Part shown: piece after piece, positions 8,549 to 17,326 of the stretch
Layout of the letters: each line of letters starts with the position of its first letter
Position numbering within the stretch: position 1 is the stretch's first letter
Assembly (NCBI GenBank): GCA_031253835.1
Contig: JAIRVP010000012.1
Coordinates: 1 to 64,000, forward strand
DNA: 64,000 bases
Direction of reading: 5' to 3'
DNA from: Burkholderia sp.
GTDB taxonomy: Bacteria; Pseudomonadota; Gammaproteobacteria; Burkholderiales; Burkholderiaceae
Notes under the pieces: model-generated
Told to the model about the DNA's origin: nothing
The model's database searches: none
Seen by the model: the letters and a program-made list of their open reading frames with translations, nothing else
Position numbers and translations under genes: made by a program

Positions 8549-9234
8549 TCCCCGACGAGGAAGATGCGCGTGACCGGCACGCGCAGCGACGTCGCGCCGA
8601 TGCTGACCTGCAGCCCCGTCACCGCGCGCGTCGGCGGCGCGTTGCCGATCTGCGGCACCTTCAGTGCATCGTTGTTCTGCGCGAGCGCGTCGTCGGCCGT
8701 CTGCAGGTTGGTGGTCCAGCCCACGCGCGGCACGTACAGCTTCGCGTCGATCGCGCCGACGCCGCCCATCAGCGCGACCCAGCTCCAGCCTTCGACGCTG
8801 CTGTCCTTCAGCACGGTGCGCAGCCGGTTCGCGTCGTCGATCGGCGGCGATGCATAGCGCACGACGCGCCCGCCGGCGATCCGGTAGCGGACCACCTGCA
8901 GCCGCGGCGCGGCGCCCGGCACCTCGAGTTCGCGCACGATCTGCAGCGTATTGCCGGCGACCCCGATCGCCGGCTGGCCGGCCTCGTCGTCGGTCGCGGC
9001 GAGCCGCGCGTCGATGCGCATCTGGTCGAACATCTGCGCGAACACGCGCTCGTCTTCCATCGCGGAAGCGACCTTGTCGCGGCCGCGCATGATCTGGTCG
9101 AGCCCGCGCCACGCGAGGATCGCGACCACCGCGAGGATCGCGATCGCGATCATCAGCTCGATCAGCGTGAAGCCGCGGGCGCGGCGGGCGGGCGGGCGGC
9201 GCATCGGCGCGTCAGAGCGGACGGCTGGTTTCAT
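8545..9234 (-). CDS. gspJ: Type II secretion minor pseudopilin J
   Basis: A 229-residue minor pseudopilin. The prepilin motif RRARG|FTLIELMIAIAIL has its cleavage after Gly21 and the conserved Glu at mature position 5. GspJ joins GspI and GspK at the tip of the pseudopilus. The start at 9234 overlaps gspI by 23 bp; an alternative ATG at 9204 would give an 11-residue leader and a 7-bp gap. Neither start has a strong Shine-Dalgarno, so the N-terminus is uncertain by ten residues. Confidence 0.9.
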   Translation of the reverse strand: MKPAVRSDAPMRRPPARRARGFTLIELMIAIAILAVVAILAWRGLDQIMRGRDKVASAMEDERVFAQMFDQMRIDARLAATDDEAGQPAIGVAGNTLQIVRELEVPGAAPRLQVVRYRIAGGRVVRYASPPIDDANRLRTVLKDSSVEGWSWVALMGGVGAIDAKLYVPRVGWTTNLQTADDALAQNNDALKVPQIGNAPPTRAVTGLQVSIGATSLRVPVTRIFLVGE

Positions 9235-9619
9235 TCGCGACCACCGTCACCATTTGCGCGAGCACGCCGGAATGGCCGGGCGTGCTCACCGAAATCCGCA
9301 CGCGCCGGAACACCGGGTTCGGCGTCGTGCTCACGCGCTGCGTGCAGACGAGCTGCACGTTGCCTTGCGAGCAGTCGAAGCTCTGCTCGCCGACCTCCGG
9401 CCACGCGTGCGTGAGCCGCAGCTGCGCGAGCGCGTTGTCGGCGCTCCAGCCGGCCAGCAGCCGGCGATGCAGGTCGGACGCGTTGTTTGCCATCGTGCCG
9501 ACCGCCCGGATCGACGCGGCGAGCGCGACCGCGATGATCGCGAGTGCGACGAGCACCTCGATCATCGTGAAACCGCGCGATGAAGAAACGGAAGAGGGCA
9601 GGCGACGACGCATCGTCAT
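9212..9619 (-). CDS. gspI: Type II secretion minor pseudopilin I
   Basis: A 135-residue minor pseudopilin. The leader ends SSSRG|FTMIEVLVALAIIAV with Gly16 at the peptidase site and Glu at mature position 5. The globular part contains two cysteines (FDCSQGNVQLVCTQ) that could form a disulfide in the periplasm. GspI nucleates the tip complex. ATG 9619 overlaps the gspH stop by 4 bp. Confidence 0.92.
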   Translation of the reverse strand: MTMRRRLPSSVSSSRGFTMIEVLVALAIIAVALAASIRAVGTMANNASDLHRRLLAGWSADNALAQLRLTHAWPEVGEQSFDCSQGNVQLVCTQRVSTTPNPVFRRVRISVSTPGHSGVLAQMVTVVANETSRPL

Positions 9620-10185
9620 TGCACCTCGTAGCGGCCGTTGCCGGTGCCGACGATCGTCGCGCTGCCGACGGCCGAATGCAGCGTCACGCGCACCGGCGTG
9701 TCGATGCTCTCGATGCCGAACACGACGCGGCTCGCGTGCGTGTCGGAACCCGGATAGTCGATGTCGGCACCGGTGACGCCGCCGTCCCAGTCGCGCGGGC
9801 GCAGCAGGTCGTCGCGCAGCGTGCGCCAGCCGTCGGGCGAGCTCACGTCGAACCGGAAACCGTGTGCGGTCGGCTGCCACGCGATCGGCCGCGCGCGCAC
9901 CTGCGCTTCGTCGCCGGCCGTCTCGAACAGCAGCGCGACGCGCTGCGCTTCTTCACGCAGGTCGGTGCGCGGATTGCGCGTCAGCGACAGCGACGCGAGC
10001 GACACGAGCAGCCCCGCGATCACCAGCACGACCAGCATTTCGAGCAGGGTGAAGCCGCGCGCGCGATGACGCGGCGCGCCGTGCTGCCTCGGCCCGCCGT
10101 CGGCGCGTGCCGGCACGGACGACACCGCGCCGCGACGCACACGGCGATCGCGACCGCAGCGGGAGGTCGTGCGAATGGCGGGCAT
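9616..10185 (-). CDS. gspH: Type II secretion minor pseudopilin H
   Basis: A 189-residue minor pseudopilin, with RHRARG|FTLLEMLVVLVIAG as the prepilin site. With the ATG at 10185 the leader would be 44 residues, unusually long and Arg-rich; an internal GTG could shorten it. The C-terminal globular domain (from about residue 75) has the GspH beta-sandwich pattern. The protein sits just below the I-J-K tip of the pseudopilus. It follows gspG by 39 bp. Confidence 0.88.
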   Translation of the reverse strand: MPAIRTTSRCGRDRRVRRGAVSSVPARADGGPRQHGAPRHRARGFTLLEMLVVLVIAGLLVSLASLSLTRNPRTDLREEAQRVALLFETAGDEAQVRARPIAWQPTAHGFRFDVSSPDGWRTLRDDLLRPRDWDGGVTGADIDYPGSDTHASRVVFGIESIDTPVRVTLHSAVGSATIVGTGNGRYEVQ

Positions 10186-10224
10186 GAAGAACGGGGATGG
10201 AGCGTCGGGCCGGTCAGTGCCGGC

Positions 10225-10677
10225 TTATTGCCACGAACCGATGTCGGTATCGTTGCCTTCGCCGCCTTCCTTGCCGTCGGCGCCGTAGCTGAACACGTCG
10301 ATCTCGCCGTGCACGCCCGGGTTCAGGTACTTGTACCCGTTGCCCCACGGATCGTTCGGCAGGCGCTCAAGATAGCCGCCGTCCTTCCAGTTGTTCGGGA
10401 TCGGATCGTTGGTCGGCTTCTGGATCAGCGAATTCAGGCCCTGCTCCTGGGTCGGATAACGGCCGTTGTCGAGACGGTACAGCTTGAGCGCCTGCATGAT
10501 CGTGCCGATGTCCTGCTTCGCGGCGATGCGGCGCGCCTCGTCCGGGCGGCTCATGATCTTCGGCACGATCAGCGCCGCCAGGATCCCGAGGATCGCGACC
10601 ACCACCATGATCTCGATCAGCGTGAAACCGCGCTGACGACGCACGGCCGCGTTGCGGCGAGTGATCCACGTTTGCAT
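10225..10677 (-). CDS. gspG: Type II secretion major pseudopilin G
   Basis: A 150-residue major pseudopilin. The leader of 17 residues is cut before [20 protein letters not shown], with Glu5 present. The globular domain has the calcium-site region typical of GspG ([19 protein letters not shown], then [16 protein letters not shown]). It polymerises into the periplasmic pseudopilus that pushes substrates through GspD. It is first in the gspG-N run and diverges from gspC, with 174 bp between the two starts holding both promoters. Confidence 0.95.
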   Translation of the reverse strand: MQTWITRRNAAVRRQRGFTLIEIMVVVAILGILAALIVPKIMSRPDEARRIAAKQDIGTIMQALKLYRLDNGRYPTQEQGLNSLIQKPTNDPIPNNWKDGGYLERLPNDPWGNGYKYLNPGVHGEIDVFSYGADGKEGGEGNDTDIGSWQ

Positions 10678-10851
10678 GACTGACTACCTCTTCCAAAAAA
10701 TGTCGTCGATTGAGTGACGCACCCCGCGCGCCGGACGATTGCCTGACAGCAAGCTTCCGGTCCCGCGGGCGCGGAGCACGCATTGTAAGGCGCGCATCGT
10801 CGAGGGCTTTCACCCAACGCAAATTTCATATACATCCGTACAATAGCGCGC

Positions 10852-11262
10852 ATGAACGCGCTCTCGATCCGGATCCTTTCCCTCGCCCTCTTCGCGGGTT
10901 TGTGCGCGACGGCCACCTACTGGGTCGTCACGCTGTCGGCCCGCGAAGCGCCGCTGCCCGCCGCCGCCGCGCGGCTGCCGATCCGCACCGAGGACGCCGC
11001 GGCGCTCTTCGGCGGCCAGCTCGACAAGAATCCCGTCCAGGACATCCACCTGTTCGGCATTCTCGCGCTCGACCATGGCGGCGCCGCGATCGTCGGCGTC
11101 GGCGGCGAACCGCCGCGCGCCGTGTCGCTCGGCGCGGACGTCACGCCCGGCGCGAAGCTCGCCGAAGTCCGCCCGCGCTCGATCATCGTCGACCGCAACG
11201 GCGCCCGCGCCGAAATCCAGCTCCCGGCGAACACGCCGTCCCCCGCGATCTACATGCGTTGA
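10852..11262 (+). CDS. gspC: Type II secretion protein C, short form without PDZ domain
   Basis: A 136-residue bitopic protein on the strand opposite to every other gsp gene. There is an N-terminal TM helix (ILSLALFAGLCATATYWVV) and a homology-region domain (from about residue 50: FGGQLDKNPVQDIHLFGILA) that contacts the N0 domain of secretin GspD. The C-terminal PDZ or coiled-coil domain of longer GspC proteins (about 270-300 residues) is absent. An inverted gspC between gspF and gspG is the arrangement I know from Burkholderia. A TACAAT at 10838 lies close to the ATG. It converges with gspF across a hairpin at 11268-11290. Confidence 0.88.
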   Translation: MNALSIRILSLALFAGLCATATYWVVTLSAREAPLPAAAARLPIRTEDAAALFGGQLDKNPVQDIHLFGILALDHGGAAIVGVGGEPPRAVSLGADVTPGAKLAEVRPRSIIVDRNGARAEIQLPANTPSPAIYMR

Positions 11263-11267
11263 ACGGC

Positions 11268-11290
11268 GACGGCCTGACAGTCAGGCCGTC
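11268..11290. terminator. Hairpin between convergent gspC and gspF
   Basis: A perfect 10-bp stem (GACGGCCTGA / TCAGGCCGTC) with a 3-nt loop lies 6 bp after the gspC stop and 4 bp before the gspF stop. There is no T-tract on either strand, so it may be a bidirectional transcription barrier rather than a classical intrinsic terminator. Confidence 0.55.
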
Positions 11291-11293
11291 ACG

Positions 11294-12511
11294 TCACTGC
11301 ACCATGTTGTTCAGCTCGATGATCGGCAGCATCACCGCCAGCACGATCACGAGCACGATGCCGCCCATCGCCAGGATCAGCAGCGGCTCCAGCAGGCTCG
11401 TCAGGAACATCGTGCGGCGCTCGAGCTCGCGCGCTTCGCCTTCGGCCGCGCGATCCAGCATCGTCGTCACGTCGCCCGTCGCCTCGCCCGAACGGATCAG
11501 GTGCACGAGCACCGGCGGAAACGTCTTCACGTTGTTCAGCGCGCGCGACAGCGCGGAGCCTTCGCGCACGCGCACGATCGCATCGTCGATGTTCGCGCGC
11601 ATCGCGCGGTTCGACAGCGTCTCGCCGGCCGCCTGCAGCGCGCGCAGGATCGGCACGCCGGCCGCGGTGAGAATGCCGAGCGTGCTCGCGAAGCGCACCG
11701 TGTTGTAGCCGCGCACGAGCTTGCCCGCGAGCGGTGCGGTCAGCACCCAGCGGTCGAACGCGAGCCGCGGCCCGTCGCGCGACAGCGTCGCCTTCACGAA
11801 CCACACGACCAGCACGAACGCGATCAGGATCGCCCACCACCAGTGCCGCACGAAATCCGACAGCGCCATCATCACGACCGTGAGGATCGGCAGCTGCTGT
11901 TTCGTACTCGCGAACACGTTGACGACCTGCGGCACGACGTAGCTCAGCAGGAACGTGACGATGCCGAACGCGATCAGCGTGACGATCCCCGGATAGGTGA
12001 ACGCCAGCAGGATCTTCTGCTTCAGCGCGTTGCTCTGCTCGATGTAGTCGGCCAGCCGCGACAGCACGATGCCGAGCTTGCCGGTGTGCTCGCCGGCCGC
12101 AACCAGCGCACGGTAGATTTCCGGAAAGTCGCGCGGATGCTGGCCCAGCGCATTCGCGAGCGAATGGCCGCCGAGCACCTCGGCGCGGATCGCGGCCATC
12201 AGTTCGCGGATGTAGTCGCGCTCGGCCTGCTCGGTCAGCACGCCGAGCGCCTCGTCGAGCGGCAGCCCCGCGATCAGCAGGCTCGCGAGCTGGCGCGTGA
12301 GGATCGCCTGTTCGCGCTGCGACAGCTTGCGGCCGAACGCGAGCCGTTGCGAACGCGCCCCGCGCGTCGCACTGGCGGCCGGCTCGACGACGAGCGGCGT
12401 GAGCCCCTGCGTGCGCAGCTGGCCGCGTGCGGCGCGCGCGCTGTCGGCGTCGATGACGCCTTTCTGCGCGCGCCCCGCCGAATCGATTGCTTCGAAACGG
12501 AATGCCGGCAT
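11294..12511 (-). CDS. gspF: Type II secretion inner-membrane platform protein F
   Basis: A 405-residue polytopic protein with two repeated cytoplasmic helical domains and three TM helices (the regions FTYPGIVTLIAFGIVTFLLS, WWAILIAFVLVVWFV and LLILAMGGIVLVIVLAVML). GspF forms the core of the platform on which GspE drives pseudopilus assembly. The family segment FTRQLASLLIAGLPL appears here as LTRQLASLLIAGLPLDEAL. It starts 4 bp after the gspE stop, so gspD-E-F is one transcription unit. Confidence 0.95.
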   Translation of the reverse strand: MPAFRFEAIDSAGRAQKGVIDADSARAARGQLRTQGLTPLVVEPAASATRGARSQRLAFGRKLSQREQAILTRQLASLLIAGLPLDEALGVLTEQAERDYIRELMAAIRAEVLGGHSLANALGQHPRDFPEIYRALVAAGEHTGKLGIVLSRLADYIEQSNALKQKILLAFTYPGIVTLIAFGIVTFLLSYVVPQVVNVFASTKQQLPILTVVMMALSDFVRHWWWAILIAFVLVVWFVKATLSRDGPRLAFDRWVLTAPLAGKLVRGYNTVRFASTLGILTAAGVPILRALQAAGETLSNRAMRANIDDAIVRVREGSALSRALNNVKTFPPVLVHLIRSGEATGDVTTMLDRAAEGEARELERRTMFLTSLLEPLLILAMGGIVLVIVLAVMLPIIELNNMVQ

Positions 12512-12515
12512 CGCG

Positions 12516-14015
12516 CTATGCGCCTCCCGTCACGCGCAGCACTTCCTCGAGCGACGTCGCGCCGGACGCGAGCCAGCGCTCGGCGTCGTCGCGCAGCGTG
12601 CGCATCCCTTCCGCACGGCCGGCGGCGAGAATCTCGGCGTCGGCCGCGTTGCGGTGGATCAGCGAGCGGATCGATTCGTCGACCAGCAGCAGTTCGTACA
12701 CGCCGCGTCGGCCCGCATAACCCGAATGGCCGCACTTGTCGCAGCCGACCGGATGCCACACGGTGCGGCCGTCCTCGTGCCGCTCTTCCTTGCAGACCGG
12801 GCAGAGCTGGCGCACGAGGCGCTGCGCGAGCACGCCGAGCAGCGACGACGCGAGCAGGTACGGCTCGACGCCCATGTCGGTCAGGCGCGTGACGGCGGAA
12901 GCCGCATCGTTCGTGTGCAGCGTCGCGAGCACCAGGTGGCCCGTCAGCGACGCCTGCACCGCGATCTGCGCGGTTTCGAGGTCGCGGATTTCGCCGATCA
13001 TGATCACGTCCGGATCCTGGCGCAGGATCGAACGCAGCGCACGGGCGAAGGTCATCCCGATCCGCTCGTTCACCTGCGTCTGGCCGATGCCGCCGAGGTC
13101 GTATTCGATCGGATCCTCGACGGTCATGATGTTGGTCGTCGCGGTTTCGAGCCGCGACATCGACGCATACAGCGTGGTCGTCTTGCCCGAACCGGTCGGG
13201 CCCGTGACGAGCACGATGCCGTGCGGGCGGCCGATCAGCTTGTCGAACTGCACGAGCGTGTCGCGGCCCATGCCGAGCGCCTCGAGGTTCAGGCGCTGCG
13301 CATCCTTTTCCAGCAGACGCAGCACCGCGCGCTCGCCGTGCCCGGTCGGCAGCGTCGACACGCGCACGTCGACCGGCCGGCCGCCGACGCGCAGCGTGAT
13401 GCGGCCGTCCTGCGGCAGGCGTTTCTCCGCGATGTCGAGCTGCGCCATGATCTTGATCCGCGAGATCAGCGCGCCATGCAGTGCCTTCTTCGGGCGCACG
13501 ACGTCGCGCAGCGTGCCGTCGACGCGAAAGCGCACGACCGACGCATTCTCGAACGGCTCGATGTGAATGTCCGACGCCTGTTCGCGTGCGGCTTGCGTGA
13601 GCAGCGCGTTGATCATCCGGATGATCGGCGCGTCGTCTTCCGACTCGAGCAGATCCTCGACTTCGGGGATGTCCTGCATCAGCCGCGACAGGTCGACTTC
13701 GCCTTCGACCTCGCCGACCACCTGCGCGGCGCTGCCGTCCTGGCGCGCATACGCCTGGTTGATCGCCTGCGCGAGCTCGTCGGCCGGCACGTGATGCACC
13801 GCGATCGAGCCGAAGTTGCGCGCGATTTCCGCGAGCGCGGCATCGCTCGTGCGTTCGCTGATCCACACCTCGAGCGTGTCGTCGAGCTGGTGCGCGATCA
13901 GCACCTGGCCGCTCTTCGCGAAGCCGTACGGCAGCAGCCGCGCGGCGAGCGGCGACGGCGGCTGGCGTTCGCCCGGCGCGCCGTCGTGGGCGGAAGACGC
14001 GAGCACGTCGCTCAC
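12516..14015 (-). CDS. gspE: Type II secretion ATPase E
   Basis: A 499-residue cytoplasmic hexameric ATPase that powers pseudopilus extension. Visible features are the N1 domain that binds GspL, Walker A GPTGSGKTTTLYA, the Asp box (IMTVEDPIEYDL), Walker B DVIMIGEIRD, a conserved His box (LVLATLHTND), and the tetracysteine zinc loop (CPVC...CDKC). The start is GTG at 14015, overlapping the gspD stop by 4 bp (GTGA); no ATG fits. The longer frame open to 15056 is a shadow of gspD. Confidence 0.94.
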   Translation of the reverse strand: MSDVLASSAHDGAPGERQPPSPLAARLLPYGFAKSGQVLIAHQLDDTLEVWISERTSDAALAEIARNFGSIAVHHVPADELAQAINQAYARQDGSAAQVVGEVEGEVDLSRLMQDIPEVEDLLESEDDAPIIRMINALLTQAAREQASDIHIEPFENASVVRFRVDGTLRDVVRPKKALHGALISRIKIMAQLDIAEKRLPQDGRITLRVGGRPVDVRVSTLPTGHGERAVLRLLEKDAQRLNLEALGMGRDTLVQFDKLIGRPHGIVLVTGPTGSGKTTTLYASMSRLETATTNIMTVEDPIEYDLGGIGQTQVNERIGMTFARALRSILRQDPDVIMIGEIRDLETAQIAVQASLTGHLVLATLHTNDAASAVTRLTDMGVEPYLLASSLLGVLAQRLVRQLCPVCKEERHEDGRTVWHPVGCDKCGHSGYAGRRGVYELLLVDESIRSLIHRNAADAEILAAGRAEGMRTLRDDAERWLASGATSLEEVLRVTGGA

Positions 14016-16348
14016 TGCGAGGCTCCCGGCGTGGCGGTCAGCGGCTGTTGCGGCACGGCTTGCTGCGGCACGCTCTGCGGCTGCACCGGTTCCGGTGCGG
14101 GGACCGGCGCCGGTGCGGGCACGGGTGCCACCTGGCGCTGTACCTGCTGGCGACGCATCTTGTCGAGATCGAACAGGTTGCCGGCCGGCGTGCCGCCCTG
14201 GCTCGGACCCAGCGGCATCGGCGGGACGATCGGATCGTCCTTGTCGCGGATCACGTTGTTGTCCGACTTGTACGCCCCCGTCACGCCCTGGATGTAGTCG
14301 TAGCGGTTGGCCGTGACTTCCTGCGCGGTGCTGCGATCCGAGATGATCACCGGGCGCAGGAACACCATCAGGTTGGTCTTCTGGCGCTGCTTCGATTCCG
14401 AACGGAACAGCTGGCCGATCCACGGGATGTCGCCGAGCAGCGGCACCTTGCTGTTCGACACCTGGTAGTTGTCCTGCATCAAGCCGCCGAGCACGATGAT
14501 CTCGCCGTTGTCGGCCAGGATCGTCGACTGGATCGAGCGTTTCGTGAAGGTCGGGCCGGTCTGTGCGGTCGTGGTGCTGCTGACGACTGCCGAATCCTCG
14601 GTGTAGAGCTGCAGCTTCAGGATCCCGCCTTCGGTGATCTGCGGCTTCACGTGCAGCGTCAGGCCGACATCGCGACGGTCGTAGGTATTGAACGCGTTGC
14701 TCGTCGTGCCGCTCGTCAGGTTCGAATACGAACCGGTCGCGATCGGCACGTTCTGGCCGACGACGATCTTCGCTTCCTCGTTGTCGAGCGTAATCAGGTT
14801 CGGCGTCGACAGCACGTTCGCGTCGCTCACGCCCGCGAAATACTGCAGCAGCGCGCCAAGGCCCTGCACGCCGAACATGTTGTGCAGCCAGCCGACGTTG
14901 AGGCCCTGGTTCAGCGACGACAGATTCGCCGCCAGGCCGGCCCCGGTGGAGCCCGCCGTGCCCGTCGTCAGGTTGATGATGCTGTTGCCTGCAACGGAGC
15001 CGGCCGTAGCCGCCAGGTTCGTGCCGCCGAGAAACTGGCCGCTCGCCACCTGCCATTGAATCCCGAGGTTCCCGGACGTCGTCGAGTTCAGCTCGACGAT
15101 CAGCGCTTCGATATAGACCTGCGCACGCCGTGCGTCGAGCTGGTCGATCACCGAGCGCAGGTTGCGGTAAACCGGATCGGACGCGGTGATGATCAGCGAG
15201 TTGGTCGCCGCGTCGGCCTGGATCATCCCGCCCGGCTGGTTGTCGTCGCCCTTGTCCTTGTCGCCGCCGAGCAGGCCGCCGGTGCCGAGGCCGCCGCTGC
15301 TGGACGAGCCGCCGCCGTACGCCGAAGACGACGACGAACCGCCGAGGCCGCCCGACGGCAGCGGCGGGGTGCCGGACGAGCCGGTCGAGAAGTTGCCGCT
15401 CGACGACGAGCCGCCGTTCTGGTTGAAGCTGTTCGCATCGTTGGACGATGCCGACGAGCCGCTGTCGTTGCCGCCCTTGCCGAGCATCCCGCGCAGCGTC
15501 TTCGCGAGCTTCACCGCATCGGCGTTGCGCAGCGGCACGACGTGCATGTTGCCGGGCACCGCGCTCGGCGCGTCGAGCTGCTGCACGAGGCGCTTCGCGG
15601 CCGCGAGGCGCGCCGCGTTCGACGCACGCAGCATCAGCGAGTTGGTCCGCGGGTCGGCCGTGACCGACACCTTCAGCGTCGCGTCGCTGTTGCCGATCGC
15701 GCCCGGGTCGAGCATTTTCTGCAGCTGCGCGGCGAGGTCGATCGCGTTCGCGTTGCGCAGCGGCACGACCTGCACCTGCGAGCCCGCGGCGCTGTCGACG
15801 CCCGAGATGATCTGCGCGATGCGGCGCACGTTGTCCGCATAGTCGGTCACGACGATCGTGTTGTTCGCCGGGTAGGCCGTCACCGTGTTGTTCGGCGAGA
15901 TCAGCGGCCGCAGCACGGGCAGCAGGTTGTTCGCGGATTCGTTGTGCAGCTCGAACACCTGCGTGATCACCTGGTCGCCGCGTGCCTGCGGCGCATTGCC
16001 GACATAGGTCGGCACGCCCTGCAGCTTCGCGTCGGCTTCCGGCACGACCTTCAGCACGCCGTGATCCTGCACGAGGGCGAAGCCCTGCATGCGCAATGCC
16101 GACTGCAATGTCTTCAGCGCCTGGTCTTCCGGCACCGGCCGTTCGGCCACGAGATTGAGCTGCCCCTTCACGCGGGGGTCGACGATGATGGTCTTGCCGG
16201 TTGCGGCGCCGATCGCTTTCGCGACCTGGTCGATATCCGCATTCACGAAGTTGAGCGTGACCTGAGCGTAGGCGGCCTGCGAGACGATGATGCCGGCGAC
16301 GAGGAGGGTCGTGGCAACGCGCCGCATAACGAAGCGATTTCTTGTCAT
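14012..16348 (-). CDS. gspD: Type II secretion outer-membrane secretin D
   Basis: A 778-residue secretin forming the outer-membrane pore. A signal peptide ends near VSQAAYAQ (residue 29). It is followed by the TonB-like N0 domain, N1-N3 domains (repeated VVPLRNANA / VVPLRNADA), a Gly/Ser-rich low-complexity insertion at about residues 292-370, and the secretin beta-barrel domain with VPLLGDIPWIGQLF. The C-terminal 40 residues are Pro/Gln-rich, as in secretins that use a pilotin or S-domain. The gene heads the gspD-E-F unit. Its promoter should lie in 16349-16500. Confidence 0.95.
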   Translation of the reverse strand: MTRNRFVMRRVATTLLVAGIIVSQAAYAQVTLNFVNADIDQVAKAIGAATGKTIIVDPRVKGQLNLVAERPVPEDQALKTLQSALRMQGFALVQDHGVLKVVPEADAKLQGVPTYVGNAPQARGDQVITQVFELHNESANNLLPVLRPLISPNNTVTAYPANNTIVVTDYADNVRRIAQIISGVDSAAGSQVQVVPLRNANAIDLAAQLQKMLDPGAIGNSDATLKVSVTADPRTNSLMLRASNAARLAAAKRLVQQLDAPSAVPGNMHVVPLRNADAVKLAKTLRGMLGKGGNDSGSSASSNDANSFNQNGGSSSSGNFSTGSSGTPPLPSGGLGGSSSSSAYGGGSSSSGGLGTGGLLGGDKDKGDDNQPGGMIQADAATNSLIITASDPVYRNLRSVIDQLDARRAQVYIEALIVELNSTTSGNLGIQWQVASGQFLGGTNLAATAGSVAGNSIINLTTGTAGSTGAGLAANLSSLNQGLNVGWLHNMFGVQGLGALLQYFAGVSDANVLSTPNLITLDNEEAKIVVGQNVPIATGSYSNLTSGTTSNAFNTYDRRDVGLTLHVKPQITEGGILKLQLYTEDSAVVSSTTTAQTGPTFTKRSIQSTILADNGEIIVLGGLMQDNYQVSNSKVPLLGDIPWIGQLFRSESKQRQKTNLMVFLRPVIISDRSTAQEVTANRYDYIQGVTGAYKSDNNVIRDKDDPIVPPMPLGPSQGGTPAGNLFDLDKMRRQQVQRQVAPVPAPAPVPAPEPVQPQSVPQQAVPQQPLTATPGASQ

Positions 16349-16714
16349 GGATGAATGGGTCGATGCCGGCTCAGGCCACTTCCGGCGGTAGTGCTGGGAT
16401 CCAAGTCCGAAAGAGGCGACATTAGCAGTTTTTCATGTCCGAAATATCACATTGATCCGAGGACTGTCTCACATACGACATGTGTCCGGCGAATCGTATG
16501 CAATATGTAAGAATAGGTGCAGCCCGCCGCATGCCGGCCATCGCCCCCGATTCGCGATGAACCGACATGGAAATGCGGTATAACGGGCTGCCGTATTCCT
16601 GCATGTCGCAATCTGACGGTCTGCCGGTATGATACGGGCGGCGCGTTTCTCGTCGCACTAATAACAGGCACGGGTTTTCCCGACCTTCGCGCAATTCCTT
16701 TTCGTTTCCGCACG
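16349..16714. promoter_or_regulatory. Divergent intergenic region between gspD and lytic transglycosylase gene
   Basis: This 366-bp region is more AT-rich than its surroundings and must hold the leftward gspD promoter and the rightward promoter for the transglycosylase. Candidate rightward -10 elements are TATAAC near 16578 and TATGAT near 16628. The stretch from about 16420 to 16520 is AT-rich and contains several ATATG/CATAT motifs. No protein-coding content or convincing operator was recognised. Confidence 0.4.
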
Positions 16715-17167
16715 ATGAACAGAGGACGGTTCGCTTCGATCGCGTTGGTCGCCGCTGGTGCGTGGTTCGCCAGTGCAAACGCTCGCGCGGATTGTTTCGA
16801 CGAAGCCGCTAAATATCAGCAGGTCAATCCGCTGATCCTGCGCGCGATCGCGTGGCAGGAGTCGCGCAACCGGCCCGGTGCGCTGAACAAGAATACGAAC
16901 GGCTCGGTCGACTACGGCCTGATGCAGATCAATTCGATTCACCTGCCCGCGCTGTCGCGCTACGGCATCGGCCGCGACACGCTGATGGAGCCGTGCAAGA
17001 ACGTCTACATCGCCGCGTGGCATCTCAAGCAGAAGATGAACCGCTACGGCAACACGTGGCAGGCCGTCGGCGCCTATCATTCGGAAACGCCGTCGCTGCG
17101 CGACAAATATGCGCGGCAGATCGCCGGCATCCTGTCGCAGTGGAAGCTGCTGCCGCCCGTGCAGTGA
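16715..17167 (+). CDS. Periplasmic lytic transglycosylase (SLT/IagB-like)
   Basis: A 150-residue soluble goose-lysozyme-like transglycosylase. A signal peptide of about 25 residues (ALVAAGAWFASANARA) precedes the SLT domain. The catalytic Glu49 is in AIAWQESRNRPGALN, followed by GLMQINSIH and the AWHLKQKMNRYG...VGAYHS motifs. Short IagB/BfpH-type enzymes open the peptidoglycan for secretion systems or pili. It is next to gspD but on the opposite strand, so a role with the T2SS is plausible, not shown. ATG 16715 is chosen because it starts the signal peptide. Confidence 0.88.
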   Translation: MNRGRFASIALVAAGAWFASANARADCFDEAAKYQQVNPLILRAIAWQESRNRPGALNKNTNGSVDYGLMQINSIHLPALSRYGIGRDTLMEPCKNVYIAAWHLKQKMNRYGNTWQAVGAYHSETPSLRDKYARQIAGILSQWKLLPPVQ

Positions 17168-17326
17168 CGTTGCGCCGCATCGCGGCCTGACGCGGTGCCG
17201 GCCGGCCGGCGCGCGTTTGATGCACAATGCGGATCTCACGCCGCAACTTCGCCCGTCCGCGGGCCGATCGCGCCCCGGAAGGGCGCCGCGGCCGCTTTTT
17301 CATCTTTTCCGTTGGTGCATATCATC

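Noticed and set aside
12297..14297. A 666-codon plus-strand frame across gspF-gspE
   Set aside because: Same cause: the complement of real minus-strand genes, with low-complexity Arg-rich product.
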